Below, piece by piece: positions 23,766 through 36,879 of a stretch of 64,000 nt of DNA (positions within the stretch are counted from its first letter, which is position 1; every line of letters begins with the position of its first letter). Made by a program: the position numbers and the translations under genes. The notes beneath the pieces are model-generated. The model was not told where the DNA came from. It saw nothing but the letters and a program-made list of their open reading frames with translations, and did not search any database. Origin of the DNA: Norana najaformis (Eukaryota; Annelida; Clitellata; Crassiclitellata; Hormogastridae); NCBI GenBank assembly GCA_964023275.1, contig OZ029918.1, forward strand, positions 14,640,355 through 14,704,354. The letters run 5' to 3'.

Positions 23766-26579
23766 GATGTTTGCCCAGTGGACGTAGGACGCACTTTACA
23801 AGAGAGGGTCACTGGTGCATTTTGTGTTTTAGATACAGGCTATGCTTTCTAAAAGTCGTGTTTCTGGCTATGTTTCAGCAACAGATCGTGTATTATCATC
23901 ATCCTCATCCATGTCTTCGTCGCTGCGTCTTCGAGTCTTCTTCCTCGGAACATCCATCATCGGTAGGATGCGTCTTTGGGCATCGCTTCCTTCGGACTGT
24001 TCACCGCTGCTAGAGTAATCGCTACCGTCGATCAACTAAAAGCCGCCGCCGAAGAATCGCCCCCCCCCCCCGTCAGCCCGAAAAGGACGAGGTTAAACGT
24101 GCTTCGCTTGCGGAGGAGGCTGCAGGCGCCCAGTTTCCCCTATCTATAGCAACGCCAGGTGCATCCGAATGTTGCTACTCTCTAAGATAGTACACTGCAA
24201 TATTACAATGAATGGAAGTGTTTTATGTCCTAGGCCAACTGTATCGCATATCTAAAGGTCTGTGTCATGCTATTGTACATCGTACTGTGTTGCAGAATGG
24301 TGCAGCTTGTCGTTGGCTTTCGATGGACTGCGTTCTAAGGTCATTTCATTTAATATAATGTTACACATAGCATTATTAATGTGCCACTTACACCTCCAGT
24401 GATAAACAGCGCCTTACATCGGCAATGTAAACACTAAACCCTAGTGCGCGTGGGCGCGTGTTAAGCCCGAGCTTAGAGATTCCATCGTTGACCGTCTTTT
24501 GCAGGCTGTACAGAGGGCTGAGCCTCTGGGACAAGCGTAAGGCTCGCGGGAGTCCACTCGTTGCGATGGCTATTTCGACCAGCGATGCCGGTGACCTAAC
24601 GGCGGAAAGAGCTTTCGGAATGTCGTGGCAATTCGGATTGATTTGACATTCCCTTGACCTAGATATTTTGTTGGCCGAGCACTGACATGCTATAGCATTA
24701 ATTTAGCACTGTGTTGTCATGGCTATCATTTTCATGAAATCGCTTCAACACGACAATGTGATGCCACTCTGTTATTGCTGTAGCTCGGCTGTTTTTTACT
24801 CTTCGAGCGAATTACTTTAGACTTTAAGGCTTAGTGTCCTTCTGCCGACTAGCGCCCAAAGTAAGCCACGGAAAGTCGCCTCTTCGTTGTTCTTCACTTC
24901 GCCCCATTACCGTGCTTTGAAGTCCAAGTGGCCTTGCGACGACCGCCAAAGCATTCGCTTGCTAACAGCAATCCGATGTCATTGATGATACTGTTTCATA
25001 TGAGAAAGGAGTTTTTGATGACACTCTTGAACGACAGAATGTGAGTTCCATGGAGACGTTGCATTGTGGAAGTGTTCAGCCCAAGAATTGTCTACAGCTT
25101 AATAATTGACTGTGAACGTGGTTTTATTCTGATGAAGTGTAGTAGTGATTAATCAGCTAGTTTTGAACACGCCCAAACCTAGCTAAAACACGAATCCATC
25201 ACGTGAGTTTCGTTGGCGATACTTAATGGTGTGTCAGCAAGTTTTCGACTTGTTCAGGCTTGTCTGAGTCGTGTGTCTGTCGTTGATGGGCTCAATGCTG
25301 TGGTCAGTCTGACGTCGTCTGGCAAGCAATTCTCGCGCTGAAACGCTTGTCCGCAGTTGCGATGAATCAAGCCTACGCATGTTTGCTGACTCTTCGGGTG
25401 TGAGGATATATAAGGATATAATGAATACATTGAAAGGACAGGACTTGACAATGGTTGAGCGTCTGCTTCACAGCGTGTTTTGTGTTCAATTGATTGAGTT
25501 ACAACTGACGTTGATTTGATTACTGATGACGAAAGCAAATAGACTTGTTCGTAAAGAGGCCTTACTGTCGTGAAAACCTATTGTACGCTAATATAAAAAA
25601 GAAAATCGAAAGCATTGTGTGTGTGTGTGTCGTCGAGAGAAGGATCAGGCAAACATAGGATTCGGGCTCGATCGATTTGCGACAGCTTCGAAGGTTGCCG
25701 GCAGCCACGAACACAACCAGATAAATCATACTACAGCTTTACAAAATTTAGACAAAATTTTTCTAGTTGGAAGCCACAGGGTCCGAGTTATTTCAGAATA
25801 CAGTTGCTATCAAATCGAACAGAGCAACCTTCGAAATCTTACGGCATTTTCACGAAACTCAAAGAACTTCCCGAAACTTTTATGAACTTAATTCAAAATG
25901 GAAGATCCGAAGAAGACATAATATGTCATCGTAATAATTCAACAATCGATTCAGAGGTCTTTTAACTGGCAGCAGCAGAACATAACTAAGTTTCTGAGCC
26001 GTAAGTGGCTTTTCATCAGCACATAAGCCAAGCCCAGTGTCAACTACTTCAAGGCATTGATCTACACATTTAGCCTGCACTTCTTCGTCCAAATGCTATT
26101 TCTTTATGCGGCTCTTCATCAAAATCTGTATTTGTAATTCCAGATCCGGAAGCCCAGGTCATGTGGTGAGAGGTAACGTATGCAAAAACTGAGATGGTGC
26201 CTTCTATTCGCCCAAGAGGACCGACTTTATGAGGCGCCGAAGTACTTAAGTATTTATGGATTGGCGTTTCATTTTCATCTATCGCCCGATGCATCGGAAT
26301 GCATTTGAACCATTGGCTCCCAACAGGAGATGAAGTGACGCGACTACACTGGCGCTAAATAAAATAAATCCATACAAATGACTCGGATAGACGGATACTA
26401 TACACGCTGGTCGCTGCCATAGCCATATTGGCAAATAACGAGGCATACAACTAGACACACGCAGTCAGAGAGGCAATCTAGGGACCCGCTTTTCCAATCT
26501 CATTGATAGCCATGTACTGGGCGCCTCTAAAAGATCCAAAAAGACGCTATATAAATTTTTATTAGGTCTACGGTTACAC

Positions 26580-26926
26580 ACGAGGAGGCAGACAGAGAGA
26601 CTATCACACAGACAGACAGACGGACACACAGACAAACAGACAGGAGTTATATAATTATATACATACATACATACAAAATATACATACATACATACATATA
26701 CATACATGCAAATGAGCAATTCTAATTAGACTCAACACAGTTGCTACACATAATACGTACACGTAACCTCTGTATGTCTGTCTTGAGTTTTCGTTTCTGT
26801 GTCTGTCTAACTTTCTGCCTATCTGTCTGTGTGTTTGTATATGTATGTGTCTCTGTGTCTCTCTTTCTCTCTTAAACTTAAATGCCTGGTTATATCATCT
26901 CCTTCTGCGTCTCTCGTGTGCTTGCC

Positions 26927-26965
<39 letters not shown>

Positions 26966-27135
26966 GTGTCTTTCTTTTTCGAAGGACACCGAGTCAACGA
27001 TAGCTTCACACACTTGATCTAAATTCTTGAATTCTAGACATACATTCAATCATATATCCATACATTCATACACACATACATACGTACACACATACATACA
27101 TATATACATACATGCATACATATACATACATACAT
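26580..27135. repeat. ACAG/TGTC and CATA simple repeats
   Basis: Includes GACA/CATA-rich runs at 26580-26710, (TGTC)n at 26926-26963 and CATA/TACA runs at 27050-27135. A 46-bp stretch beginning ACATGCAAATGAGCAATTCT (26703) recurs at 27131 with a C in place of the G and the following bases GACTCAACACAGTTGCTACA, so this block is a local duplication of about 430 bp offset. Confidence 0.8.
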
Positions 27136-27754
27136 GCAAATCAGCAATTCTAATTAGACTCAACACAGTTGCTACACATTATACGGGCATCTACTAATTG
27201 CAAGGTGAGGTGATTTCTCATATATTACAAGCCTTTATCAATGTAATAAGTCCTGACAGCTAAAGAATCTTTCGACTTAAGCACAAACATAACACTAGCA
27301 ATCCAAGAACCGGACATCCGCTCCTTACAGGTTAAATCTCTTGGCAACTAAGTGACAATTCCACGAGAGATATCGGGATTCGAACCGCCGACGCAGAGGA
27401 AGAAGCACGACAGGAAGTTGCCTCAGTGTCGTAATGATTTCAGTACCAGCGTATGGAAGCACACTTCTGTCCGGAATTACCAAAAACGCTAAGTGTTGTT
27501 GTCACTGATATTGATGATGGTGTCGACGACGACGATGATGATAGATAAAAATGATCTCAGTGATGATGAGGTCTGTGACGGTTATCATGGAGAGGAAACT
27601 GATGACGGCGCTGTTGCTGCTTAACTATATTGATAACGATCGCCATATGAAGAAGAATAAGACTAACAGCCTATCAATCGTGATATTCGACAGCAAACAT
27701 TCTCTCGTCTCTCTCGTCTCTGTCTCTGCGTCTATCTGTCTATCTGTCTTTCTC

Positions 27755-27777
27755 TCGCTCGCTCTCTCTCTCCCTCT

Positions 27778-27830
<53 letters not shown>
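27755..27830. repeat. (CT)n microsatellite
   Basis: Nearly pure CT dinucleotide run bordered by TCTG and CCCT variants. Confidence 0.95.
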
Positions 27831-27833
<3 letters not shown>

Positions 27834-28249
27834 ATATATTCTCGGTGGGCTACCAAAACCTCGTAATTAACATTTTTGCGAAATGCATATTACTGCACCC
27901 AAAAATTGTTTGTGCCATCGTCCATGTTATTGCAAAAGCTCGTATTCGCTTGACAAGCACAAAGACCCCTGTAGCATTTTCTGATAATATTCAAAGACTG
28001 TTTGCTAGTTGACAATTATTATAAGCTATGCAATACCTCATAATCTTCATCCTTGGTTTTGCAGTTTTTGTTCATTTATTTGAAAGGATGCAAAACCTCA
28101 TACTTAGTATACATAGTTTTGATGTTACTTCGTTGCTCAGTGTCATACTTTTACCATCGTTTGCAACAGTTTCAGTGTGTTAGAATTCAGTTCATTTGAC
28201 ACAATGTAAGTATAATACTGTAATGTATTAATAATAATAGTATTCTTGC

Positions 28250-28295
28250 AACTGTAATTGCGCGAAATATTGTTTTAAATTCCGCAATTACAGTT
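28250..28295. repeat. 13-bp inverted repeat at the LINE 3' side
   Basis: AACTGTAATTGCG (28250-28262) and its exact reverse complement (28283-28295), 20-bp loop. It lies about 40 bp beyond the LINE stop codon, where a 3' untranslated region would be on the minus strand. Confidence 0.8.
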
Positions 28296-28334
28296 ACAGT
28301 TATAGTTAGTATGCTAATTAAGCTAAATTCGCTT

Positions 28335-29180
28335 TTAGAGACTATGCCTCTCAATCGATCTGTCAAGTTTTTTGAAACTGTTCAAGCTTGGTGCAGATAT
28401 TACTTTTTGTGATAGCCAGTTCCAGTGCTCTACAAACTTCTGGCTGAAGAAGAACTTCCTAATGCCCAATGGCACCTTCTTACGATAAAGTTTCAGACTG
28501 TGTCCTCCTAAATGCCCCACTGCTTCCCTCTGGAAGAAGGTTTGCTCGCCTGTATTCTCGAGTCCATGTAAAATTTTGTAGGTCTCAATAAGGTCACCTC
28601 TCAATGTAAGGAAAATAGAATCAGCTTTTGAAGCCTTTCTTCATATGACATCTTAGCTAGACTTCCGATGAGTTTGGTAGCTCTATTTTGTACTTTTTCC
28701 AGGTATTCGACGTATTTTTGTAGTAGGGATTCCAAACCTGGATATAAAATTCTAGATGTGGTCAAATGTATGTGTTGTACAGTATCTTGAAATTATCAAT
28801 ATCTAAGCGCTTGAAACTTCTTCTAATCATATCAAAAACTGACATTGCTTTACTTGATGCTTTTCTACATTGCCAGCTACACTTCAGATATTTATCGAGT
28901 CATACTTCCAAATCTTTCTCTATTTCAATCTCTTCTAGGTTTACGACATCAATTCCATCCCTTAGATGATAGTTCATTTTCTTTCTCGGTAAAATTTGCA
29001 TTAATTTGCATTTGGAAGGATTAAATTTTAACGGCCATTCCCTTGACCAATCTTCCAACTTGTCAAGATCTTGCTGCAATATCTATTCAGCTTCCTCACT
29101 TTGTATTTTTCTCCATATTTTTTGTGCAAATTGCAGATTTGCATAAATCAATAACTTGAATATACTCTTCTTTTTGAGCG
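28335..29180 (-). pseudogene. 5'-truncated LINE reverse transcriptase (jockey/CR1-like) remnant
   Basis: Read on the minus strand, the 3' portion of a non-LTR element ORF2 is recognisable. The position of the YADD box reads YANL (29133-29144). Then follow LQQDLDKLEDWSREW, KFNPSKCKLMQI, an EKDLEV-LD--LK motif, MIRRSFKR, ILYNTYI-PHLEF, EYLEKVQNRATKLIGSL, YEERLQKLILFSL, and finally RGDLIETYKIL and FFSQKFVEHWNWL, the usual C-terminal motifs. At least three in-frame stops and at least two frameshifts (near 28720 and 28605) break it, and the lost YADD makes it catalytically dead. Stop codon of the last frame at 28335-28337. It lies in the same orientation as the ferlin gene. Confidence 0.85.
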
Positions 29181-29293
29181 ATATTAAGGGAATAGACGGA
29201 CACTAAGGCATTTATTGGTTGGTTTTCTACAGTTCAATCTATACCAGTAGCTACTAAAGTGCTATAACACAGGCCCTGTATACATAACGTTAA

Positions 29294-30059
29294 ATGAAAT
29301 CGATTGTTACCATGCCTCCCGTTGGCGAAGAATCTTCAAGCACTCTATCAGTTAATACTATGGCCACCACTGGCCAAGTTGAATCTTGGGGCATTCCATC
29401 AACTGCTACTCTGCTGCCACCGGCCAAGTCCACTCCTCATAATGTGCTATTTTGCTGCCCCTTTACACAGCCACAATTTTCACCAGTTCGACGTGGGTTG
29501 ATTGCTGCAATGCTTACTATGGCCAAGTCAAATCTTCGGGTTAGTACTCTGAGAATATGGCCTATACCACCGCCAAGTACTTAAGTACCTTGTCAAAAGG
29601 GCCAAGCTGCCGTTGTCAGATAATATTGATGACAGAGACAATAATCCTGATGGTAACCTATCTTCCCAGCCATCATTACAGTCGCGTGACAGAGAACGTA
29701 AGCAGCCTGAAGCCGAGAATGAAGCAACTGCTGCAAAAAAATTGTGTCCAGAAATGGAAAGAGGAATAGACAATTTTGGGCACGGGAAGGTGAAAGCTAA
29801 AACGCACGAAGGATTAGCTTACAAAGGACTCACGAAACATGTTGATGGAAAGTAAATGCTGAACGTAATAAAGAACCCATGTCGAATTGGTAAACATTGT
29901 AACCCACGTCGAACTGGTGAAAACTGTGGCTGTGTAAAGGGGCAGCAAAATAACACATTGTTTCGCAGCCAATTTTTAGAGGAAGACAGAACCAGAATTT
30001 TAACAGTTTCTGAGACATGGACTGGGCCCAGAGAAAAGTTTTTGTTACAACGTCGATGA
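29294..30059 (+). pseudogene. Degenerate mobile-element-like ORF (unassigned)
   Basis: Plus-strand frames at 29613-29855 and 29856-30059 are contiguous in frame, separated only by a TAA. The first part is acidic and charged; the second has a Cys-rich segment NPC-----KHCNPR, ENCGC, followed by EEDRTRIL. A charged segment, then paired cysteines, then an E-[ED]-DR motif is an arrangement I associate with uncharacterised mobile-element proteins in invertebrates. The match is weak and could be chance. Sequence at 29294-29600 is repetitive in phrasing (GGCCAAGT.GAATCTT units) and shares an inverted repeat with the downstream part. Confidence 0.3.
29442..29958. repeat. About 58-bp inverted repeat pair
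   Basis: 29442-29500 is the near-perfect reverse complement of 29901-29958 (few mismatches). Shared core: GCTGCCCCTTTACACAGCCA and CACCAGTTCGACGTGGGTT. The arms are 400 bp apart and inside the degenerate element. Confidence 0.85.
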
Positions 30060-31849
30060 ACTGTGAAAAGAATACTACTGCAATAGTAGCGCACAGATCT
30101 CCTCAAAGAGCAATGTCACTGGAGCACCATTTAACAGCAGACAACAATGCCAAACGTGTATGTAAACAAATGCATTTGTCAAATCTGAATATTTGTGATT
30201 GGTCAGTATAAAGCTGGATGAAACGTAGCAGTGAAGCAATACACAAGAGAATGATCAATGCGGTGCCAGTAGAAAAGGAGCCATCTTCTGCACTTCACCA
30301 AACCTGAGAGATAATTTTATGAGCATAGATTATAATTATACCTATTGTCTTGTAACCTGACATGTAATTCTTACATTTTTAATAATTTTTAAAAATTTAA
30401 AGTCTATTATTTCAAACTGTATTAATTGTTTTGCTTTGTATTACATTTAAACACTTCAATGTTTGTCTAACATGACCAAATACAAATAAATAAGTAAGTA
30501 GTTGCAGCATATTGTTATTGCAACAATAAGTAACCCTTAAAATATATATAGACTACAATAAAACATTACATAGCAAATATATCTGTAGTCTTTGTCTTTT
30601 TTTCTTATTTTGCAGAATATCATAAAAATTTAATTATAAACCCTTATTTCAACAGAGTAAAAATTTATTTAATGGTATTTTTGTCGTTTTCATCGACTCT
30701 GTCCTGCCAACTGCCTTTGTTCCTTCGTCTGTTGGTATGTTTCTCTAGCCGTTTGCCTCTGTGCTTGGTTCCATTCCCTGGTCATGTTTCGTCCACTCTC
30801 ACTAGTTGACGATGCTGGTGTCCTTTGAAATCGCGCCTTATCTTTTGGCTGTCCGTTGGGCTTCCCTGTTCTAACCCCCCGCTGCCTTCGGGTGGGTCTT
30901 TATCTTGCTCGTGGCAGATATTAATGACTAGCTCTGGTGGACAATATCTGGTCTCTGCCAATATACCACTGCCTCTATTTAATACCTTACCCATCCTCAT
31001 AGCTATATGACTTCTATTGCGCCTACATGTTCTCTGTCATAGAACACTAAAGAAGAAGAATTATAAGCTAATATCAGTGTATATATATATAAATTATGTA
31101 CATGATCTTTTGTATATTTGCTTTCATTATCTGCGCTGAGCGAAATAAAGTAATCATACGCGTTAGATAGTTAGATAGATTCGTATATTTATTGCCAGAG
31201 GGGTTAGAGACTCTATTCATTTCTTCCCGACTCCGCTTCTTGTAAGCGCTTATTTATTCATCTGGCCTGGTTTTAGCGATTGAATCTTTCGTAATTATAT
31301 AGCGCCTCTCTTCTTATTCTGGTATGATGCTTATATATCTGCATCTGCTCCTTTTGTCCATTTCATTTATCGTTACCAATTAAACACGACCCCTGTCCGT
31401 AGAGAAAGAGAAGCAGATGTGGCGGATGTAAACAGTAATAAAAGCAAATCTCGTTTGGAAATGGTCCAAGATGAACCATACACAATGCCGTGGCAAACAG
31501 TAGAGGATTAATACAAGACATCACTCTTCAGATGCGCCCAGTATGTACGTATATGTGTATCGAAGAATTATATAGCGCCCAGTGGATGTCTTGAGGAATA
31601 CACGACATCGAAACACGACAATCGACGAGAGGTGACGTAGGAAAACAGGTACGTGAAAAAATAAGCGATATCATCATCATCATCATCTTCATCATCATCA
31701 TATTCGTCATTAAGAGCGAAGTATTCAGTACATCCACCTCCGTATTTTTCATCCTCTCCTTAGTCATTATCTTCCCTTGAACAGAGAGCACAGTGTAAAA
31801 CCTGTTTCACTGTTAACAAAGTATTGCATATTGTTAAATACTGCGTATT

Positions 31850-32175
31850 CGGCCTTTCTCTTGGTACTATTTCGAGGATCTGGAATTCGCCGCCTGATTC
31901 TATCCTCTGTCCCAGTTCCCTGATGTCGTTCAGGTCTGAGGTGGAATCTTCTCTTTTCCGTTTGCGTCGCCTGTCCTCCGCCAGAGCTGATCTTGGATCT
32001 CGATTGGCTCTGCGCAAAGGATTGTGATTTAGGAACGTGGTATTGCTTAGAAGCGACCGTCTATTGATGTCCTGTGTATTACGATAACGGCGCTTTAGAA
32101 GTTTCTGGTCCACTATTCGAACCCAGGTAGCATCATATGGAAATTGCTCACGCTTTGGCCACTCGGCCACCATGA
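31850..32175 (-). repeat. tRNA-derived SINE-like repeat R3 with intact-looking A and B boxes
   Basis: On the minus strand the head reads like a Ser/Leu-type tRNA: TGGCCGAGTGG (A box, 32159-32169) and, 35 bp later, GGGTTCGAAT (B box, 32115-32124). The body continues through TTCTAAAGCGCCGTTATCG to about 31850 and is related to 17165-17420; its GCGCC tail segment is related to 59900-59934. A 150-codon open frame crosses it (31760-32212) but has no recognised domain. Likely an RNA polymerase III SINE rather than a tRNA gene, because the stems do not close. Confidence 0.55.
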
Positions 32176-32308
32176 CGCGAAGAGGCCAATAGATTTTGGC
32201 TACAATTAACAAAGATAAGCTTACGGGATAGCCTGAGTCAAATTAGTTTAAAATCAGCCAAAGCCCAACTCAATTCTTAGGCATGAGGTAGATTCAAGCA
32301 GCCTATGT

Positions 32309-32311
<3 letters not shown>

Positions 32312-32339
<28 letters not shown>

Positions 32340-32392
32340 TTCATAATAATATGATGATGATGATGATGATGATGATGATAATAATAATAACA
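32312..32392. repeat. (AAT)n and (GAT)n microsatellite
   Basis: (AAT)n run followed by (GAT)n and again AAT. Confidence 0.95.
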
Positions 32393-34615
32393 ATAATTTC
32401 GTCCCTGAAAAAATAATAATCAGCAGCTGTAGAAACACAATATCCAGAGGCAAGAGACAGTCTGCTCAGCTGGACATAGCTATCTCTTTGAAATCAGAGG
32501 AAGCAGGTGCAAATCCCTTTCACGAGGGGGACACGGGGTTGAAGCCCTTTCGCTGAGATCCAGTTGGGAGACGTTGCGCTAGAAAATAGCTGCACGTTTC
32601 CAACGAGAACAATAATCGCATTAGGGCGACTCAGCCGGCAGTTAATCGCGTAGATTTAAATGTCAGGGTCTTATACGCCGGTTGCCTCCGACCCTTGCAT
32701 GGACATCCTGTTGGCTTTCCTCAGCTGCTTCTTAAAGATCTTTGCTTAACGGCGAGACCTGGTCGCCGCGATTAACAGTCGGCCTAAAACCAATTAGTCT
32801 TCAGCGGATTTGAACCCTGTCTCGACTGGTCTTATTGCCGGCAGGTGAACACTGGTGCGTGATGAGGCATCCATATAAGGTCCGCTGTGGTACCCTCCGT
32901 CAAAAGTCGAGTCGGGGTTGACTGGGAAAGGCAGGCATGGAGAACCAAGAAACGACTGAGTGTCGCATGCGAATTTCAATCGAGGATTTGGTAAATGCAG
33001 TAGATGGAACGGAGACAGACAGACAGACAGACAGACAGACGCACACAGGTGCAGCTTTTTGTTACTCTGACCAGAGTATACCGCTCATTCGCCTCGACTG
33101 AGTTTCATGCAAAATGAATTTTATGACGTGGGTTTGTTGTACCCAATGTGCAAATATTAGACTGTTCAAAATTTACTAAGAATTTGACCTTATGGCAAAG
33201 ATATGAAAATGCACAATGTTCTCTTTTGATAACAGTTTTGACTGATTTTTAAGTGCTTCATTTTACACAACGCAGGACTGCGTGGCCAGTTAGAAGGTAT
33301 TGCAAAATGTGATTAAATCTAATCTTAATACAAGTAATGACCAACAACTTTGACCTAAAAAACTTGCAATTCGAATTTGACTTTTTATAACTCAAAATAT
33401 GCTCAATACTGCCATAAATGTCACTGGCTAAGGTTTCGAAAAGTTAACAAAATGTTAGATTTAGGACTGAAAATGTTAAAATTATATTAAAATCAAAATA
33501 TCAGTAATGTTTTTGTCATATTTTTATACGTTATAGTTTCTGTGATAGAGAATCTATATCTCTATAAAAATAATGTTTTATATTTTTAAATTTCCAAAAA
33601 TAAATCAGGCAAAAATCTCAAAAAAGGTTATTAAAATGATACAGAATCAAAATATCTCTACTGGTTTTTAATTTATTTTAAATTAAAATTAAAAAGAAAT
33701 TGGGTCCCATAATGTGAATTATTTAAAATTATCAAATTCTTAAAATAGTTTTTTTTTTAAAATTTGTCCAAAACTATAAAAAACCCTTAACTTTAACTAC
33801 TTAATGCCGGACTGAATTGTAAGCATGATAACTTATATATACTCAGTATATCGGATTTGCAATGATCATTTAGGCATTTGTGAAGATTATTTGAAGCTCA
33901 GTCATATGCTGATAGAGACTGTGAGTAGTTTGCAACCAGAAAATAGAAACAACAAGTTAATCTAAAACACTTCTGACTCTTTGAAGAACTTGAACTGAAG
34001 CGATGCATCTTAGACCATAAAGAAGTTGAAATAACACCCACAGTGTAATCAGAATTCGATAATCAGATAGCTTGCTAAGGCCATTTAAGACACCGGAACT
34101 ACGGCAGCTCAGTTCTGAGAAAGTTTCTACGCCACCAATTCAGTTTCAGTTTCATGAAAGTTATAGATAATTAAAATTCCAAACGATATAATAACAACCT
34201 TGCATCTATAAAGAGGCATCAAAAAGTTATCCCAAAACGAACAAATGTTTCACAGGAAAGGACAACACAAACACCACAGCGATTTACTAATATACCAACA
34301 ACAACAACATTAGCAACATCATCACCCTAAAATACCTCTCTGAAATATTTGAACTGGACTAAAAGGCGATTCTTAATGCAGAATTATTGCATGCAACTGA
34401 AAGAAAATAAGGCAGATTGAAGGATGAAGGCCAGGAAATCCCCATTCAAGGAAAAGACGCATGTCATGTAGGCTACGCAATTTCCAATCGTCACGTAGCC
34501 CAACTACAGAAACACGACGTCACACCACAGAAATGAAACGTCACAAGACGCACTACGCAAATGCGACGCCAACATAAACAAATGCAATTTCTGAGAACTT
34601 GCTAGCCGGCGAGCG

Positions 34616-34830
34616 TTTTTCCGATTCCCACTCTAGTACGAGGATGTCCAGTATAAGGATGTCAATGGTTAGGGTTAGTGTTAGGGTTAAGGTTAAGGTT
34701 AGTGTTAGGGTTAGTCTTAGGGTTAGGATAGATACAGTATGAATTGGAAATATGCTGCTAAACCCTATTCCTAACTCTCACGTTTACCATTGACATCCTC
34801 CTACACAAGCGTGGGAAAAGGAAAGACGCC
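34616..34830. mobile_element. Fold-back (MITE-like) element with TTAGGG-like core
   Basis: Both ends share an inverted repeat: GGATGTCAATGGT near 34656-34668 against ACCATTGACATCC near 34787-34799, extended outward by a diverged match (TTTTCC--CCCAC and GTGGGAAAAG). Inside the left arm are about ten TTAGGG / TTAGTG / TTAAGG units (34668-34730), and the right arm carries the matching AACCCTA-type words. No ORF. Target-site duplication not identified. Confidence 0.55.
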
Positions 34831-36840
34831 GCCGACGATCGCGTATAAAATAAGTGATTTCGCAAAGCTTGGCAGTGGCGTAGGACGCAAGACAAGGAAA
34901 TGCTTCTCCTGACACGGACCATCATCATCTCACCGATTAGCAGATTTACATAAAGCCGTTATATTCTCGCGGTTTCTCGCTGAAAAAATTTGCCTCGAAA
35001 TTGCCACATCCCGATTTCTAATATCAATAACCGTAAAATCAGATTAATAATTGCCTTTATTGCCGTGATAAGCATCTCTTATTGGCGGTCAGTCATTGCT
35101 TTATAAACAACGCCATTCGACGTATATATAGTCGCAGTAATTCGATGTGGTCTCATTTCCTTCGCGAATTCGGTATGCGGATCGCGAAAGGAAAATGAGA
35201 ATTTATTAGGAGTAATATTGTATTTGGCCCGCGTTTCTGACCAGATAACATGCTTCGAGGAAAGGTACGGACTCTATAAAGAATGTTCGGCTGAGGGATA
35301 CGGCGGGCGTACGAAAGGGTCCAAGTGAGCTGAACGTTGCATGAGCATCAAGGCACGATGATGGGGTCACTGAGGTCATTGTCGTCTAATAACTAAAAGA
35401 ATTTCTACTAAAGCAGATACCAGTGGTAGAGAACGCTCATAGACATACACTAACCCTTGTCAACAACAATCACTGTAGCCTGCCACTAGTCAAATTTTGT
35501 ATAGACCTAGGCCTAACTGCTCCAGAAAGGTCACTAATGCCTGAATACATGTAGCCTACTAAAAGGCGATATATTAATAGTTTAGATGCATACACGCATA
35601 CAGGCATACATACAGGTTGCATTCAGTGTGCCAGACAACTGGTATCCGTTGTCATCAGTGTCTGACGTTTCCAGTTATCAAATGTGAAAGGTCAGGGCTG
35701 CATACGCCCACACATATGAACTCATAGTTATGTATGCATGCGAAGAGTTTGATCAGAAACGCGCAAAAATGATGCCGCTACAGCGTTTTTTATGGTTGGC
35801 AATATCTTGAGACAAGGTAGCACAGAATAATTCACGTTGGACGAATAGTAATATCAATCGGACAGTCAGTGAACGAATAAAAACGAAGTGCGTGAATGGA
35901 ATTACAGTTTGATGGTTAGCGAGATGGATCTGACGGAGCTTGTTGCATGGACGATAATTGAGTTTGAGGTATTTCGGCCAACAGTACAGATAAGCTCTCT
36001 TCATCTGGGTGTAATCTAAGGAACAGTGCATAATAGATAGCCATTAGCGATGCCAGCTGGAACTTAACTGGAACTAGAGTAAAATCTGTGTTGAGCGATT
36101 ATGTGTAAACATATATATGTTCTTGTTCCATGCTGCCCTTCATCATCTTTGTGCACGATGTGAGTTATGTTGTTTTAACTGGAACTTAAATTTCAACATA
36201 GTCCTAATGAGAATACGTTTCTTAAATTGGAACATAGCTTATTCGTAACGAGAATATGTTCCAAATAGCCCGTTCCCGTTTTGTTCTAATCCTGTCGGGG
36301 ACGTACAGTAACTTAAGAACTGTTCGGGCGCTAGACAGTTCTGATTAGACTAGACTGCCTCATGAACTATTCATGCGTGGAACAAGGTAGGCCTATACTT
36401 TTGTATGCGGTTGGTCTTGCGTCCGAAGGAACTCCACACTTAAGCTAAACATCTGCGCCTTCAGAACCATATAAGAATATAGACTGATTACTTATGCACT
36501 AAGTAAGTTGTTGACGTCATCAGTTTGAGCGCTGTGACCTAGTTCGGAGAAACCTCATGGTGTAGTGAATCATGGAGGAACGAAGAATCGGGAGTTAGTG
36601 CCATTGCTGTATAGCAACGCGTGGAAGCCATTATGATCGTTAATATTAATAACATATAGAGCGGAGCGATATTGATTGTCTACGGGGAAAAGGTCGACAG
36701 CGTTTTGAGTCGACAGCTCGCGCGACGGTGAAACAAAACGCCCGCCATGTTTATACCGGTTAATAATTGAAACGTTGAACAGGTCCAGGCTTAACCTCAT
36801 CTGCGCAGAAAGACTCGTTCTGTCAGTTGGCAACACCCTA

Positions 36841-36879
<39 letters not shown>
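36841..36879. repeat. (GACA)n microsatellite
   Basis: Nearly perfect GACA tetranucleotide run; a similar run is at 33015-33040. Confidence 0.95.

Noticed and set aside
32100..32180. Functional tRNA-Ser or tRNA-Leu gene
   Set aside because: A and B boxes are present, but anticodon and acceptor stems do not pair and the sequence continues into a dispersed repeat; SINE-like head is more likely.
31760..32212. 150-codon minus-strand ORF as a gene
   Set aside because: It spans a SINE-like repeat with a tRNA-type head and has a degenerate relative at 17165-17420 with a broken frame.
34668..34735. Chromosome end or fusion point from TTAGGG-like repeats
   Set aside because: Only a few degenerate units, enclosed between short inverted repeats.
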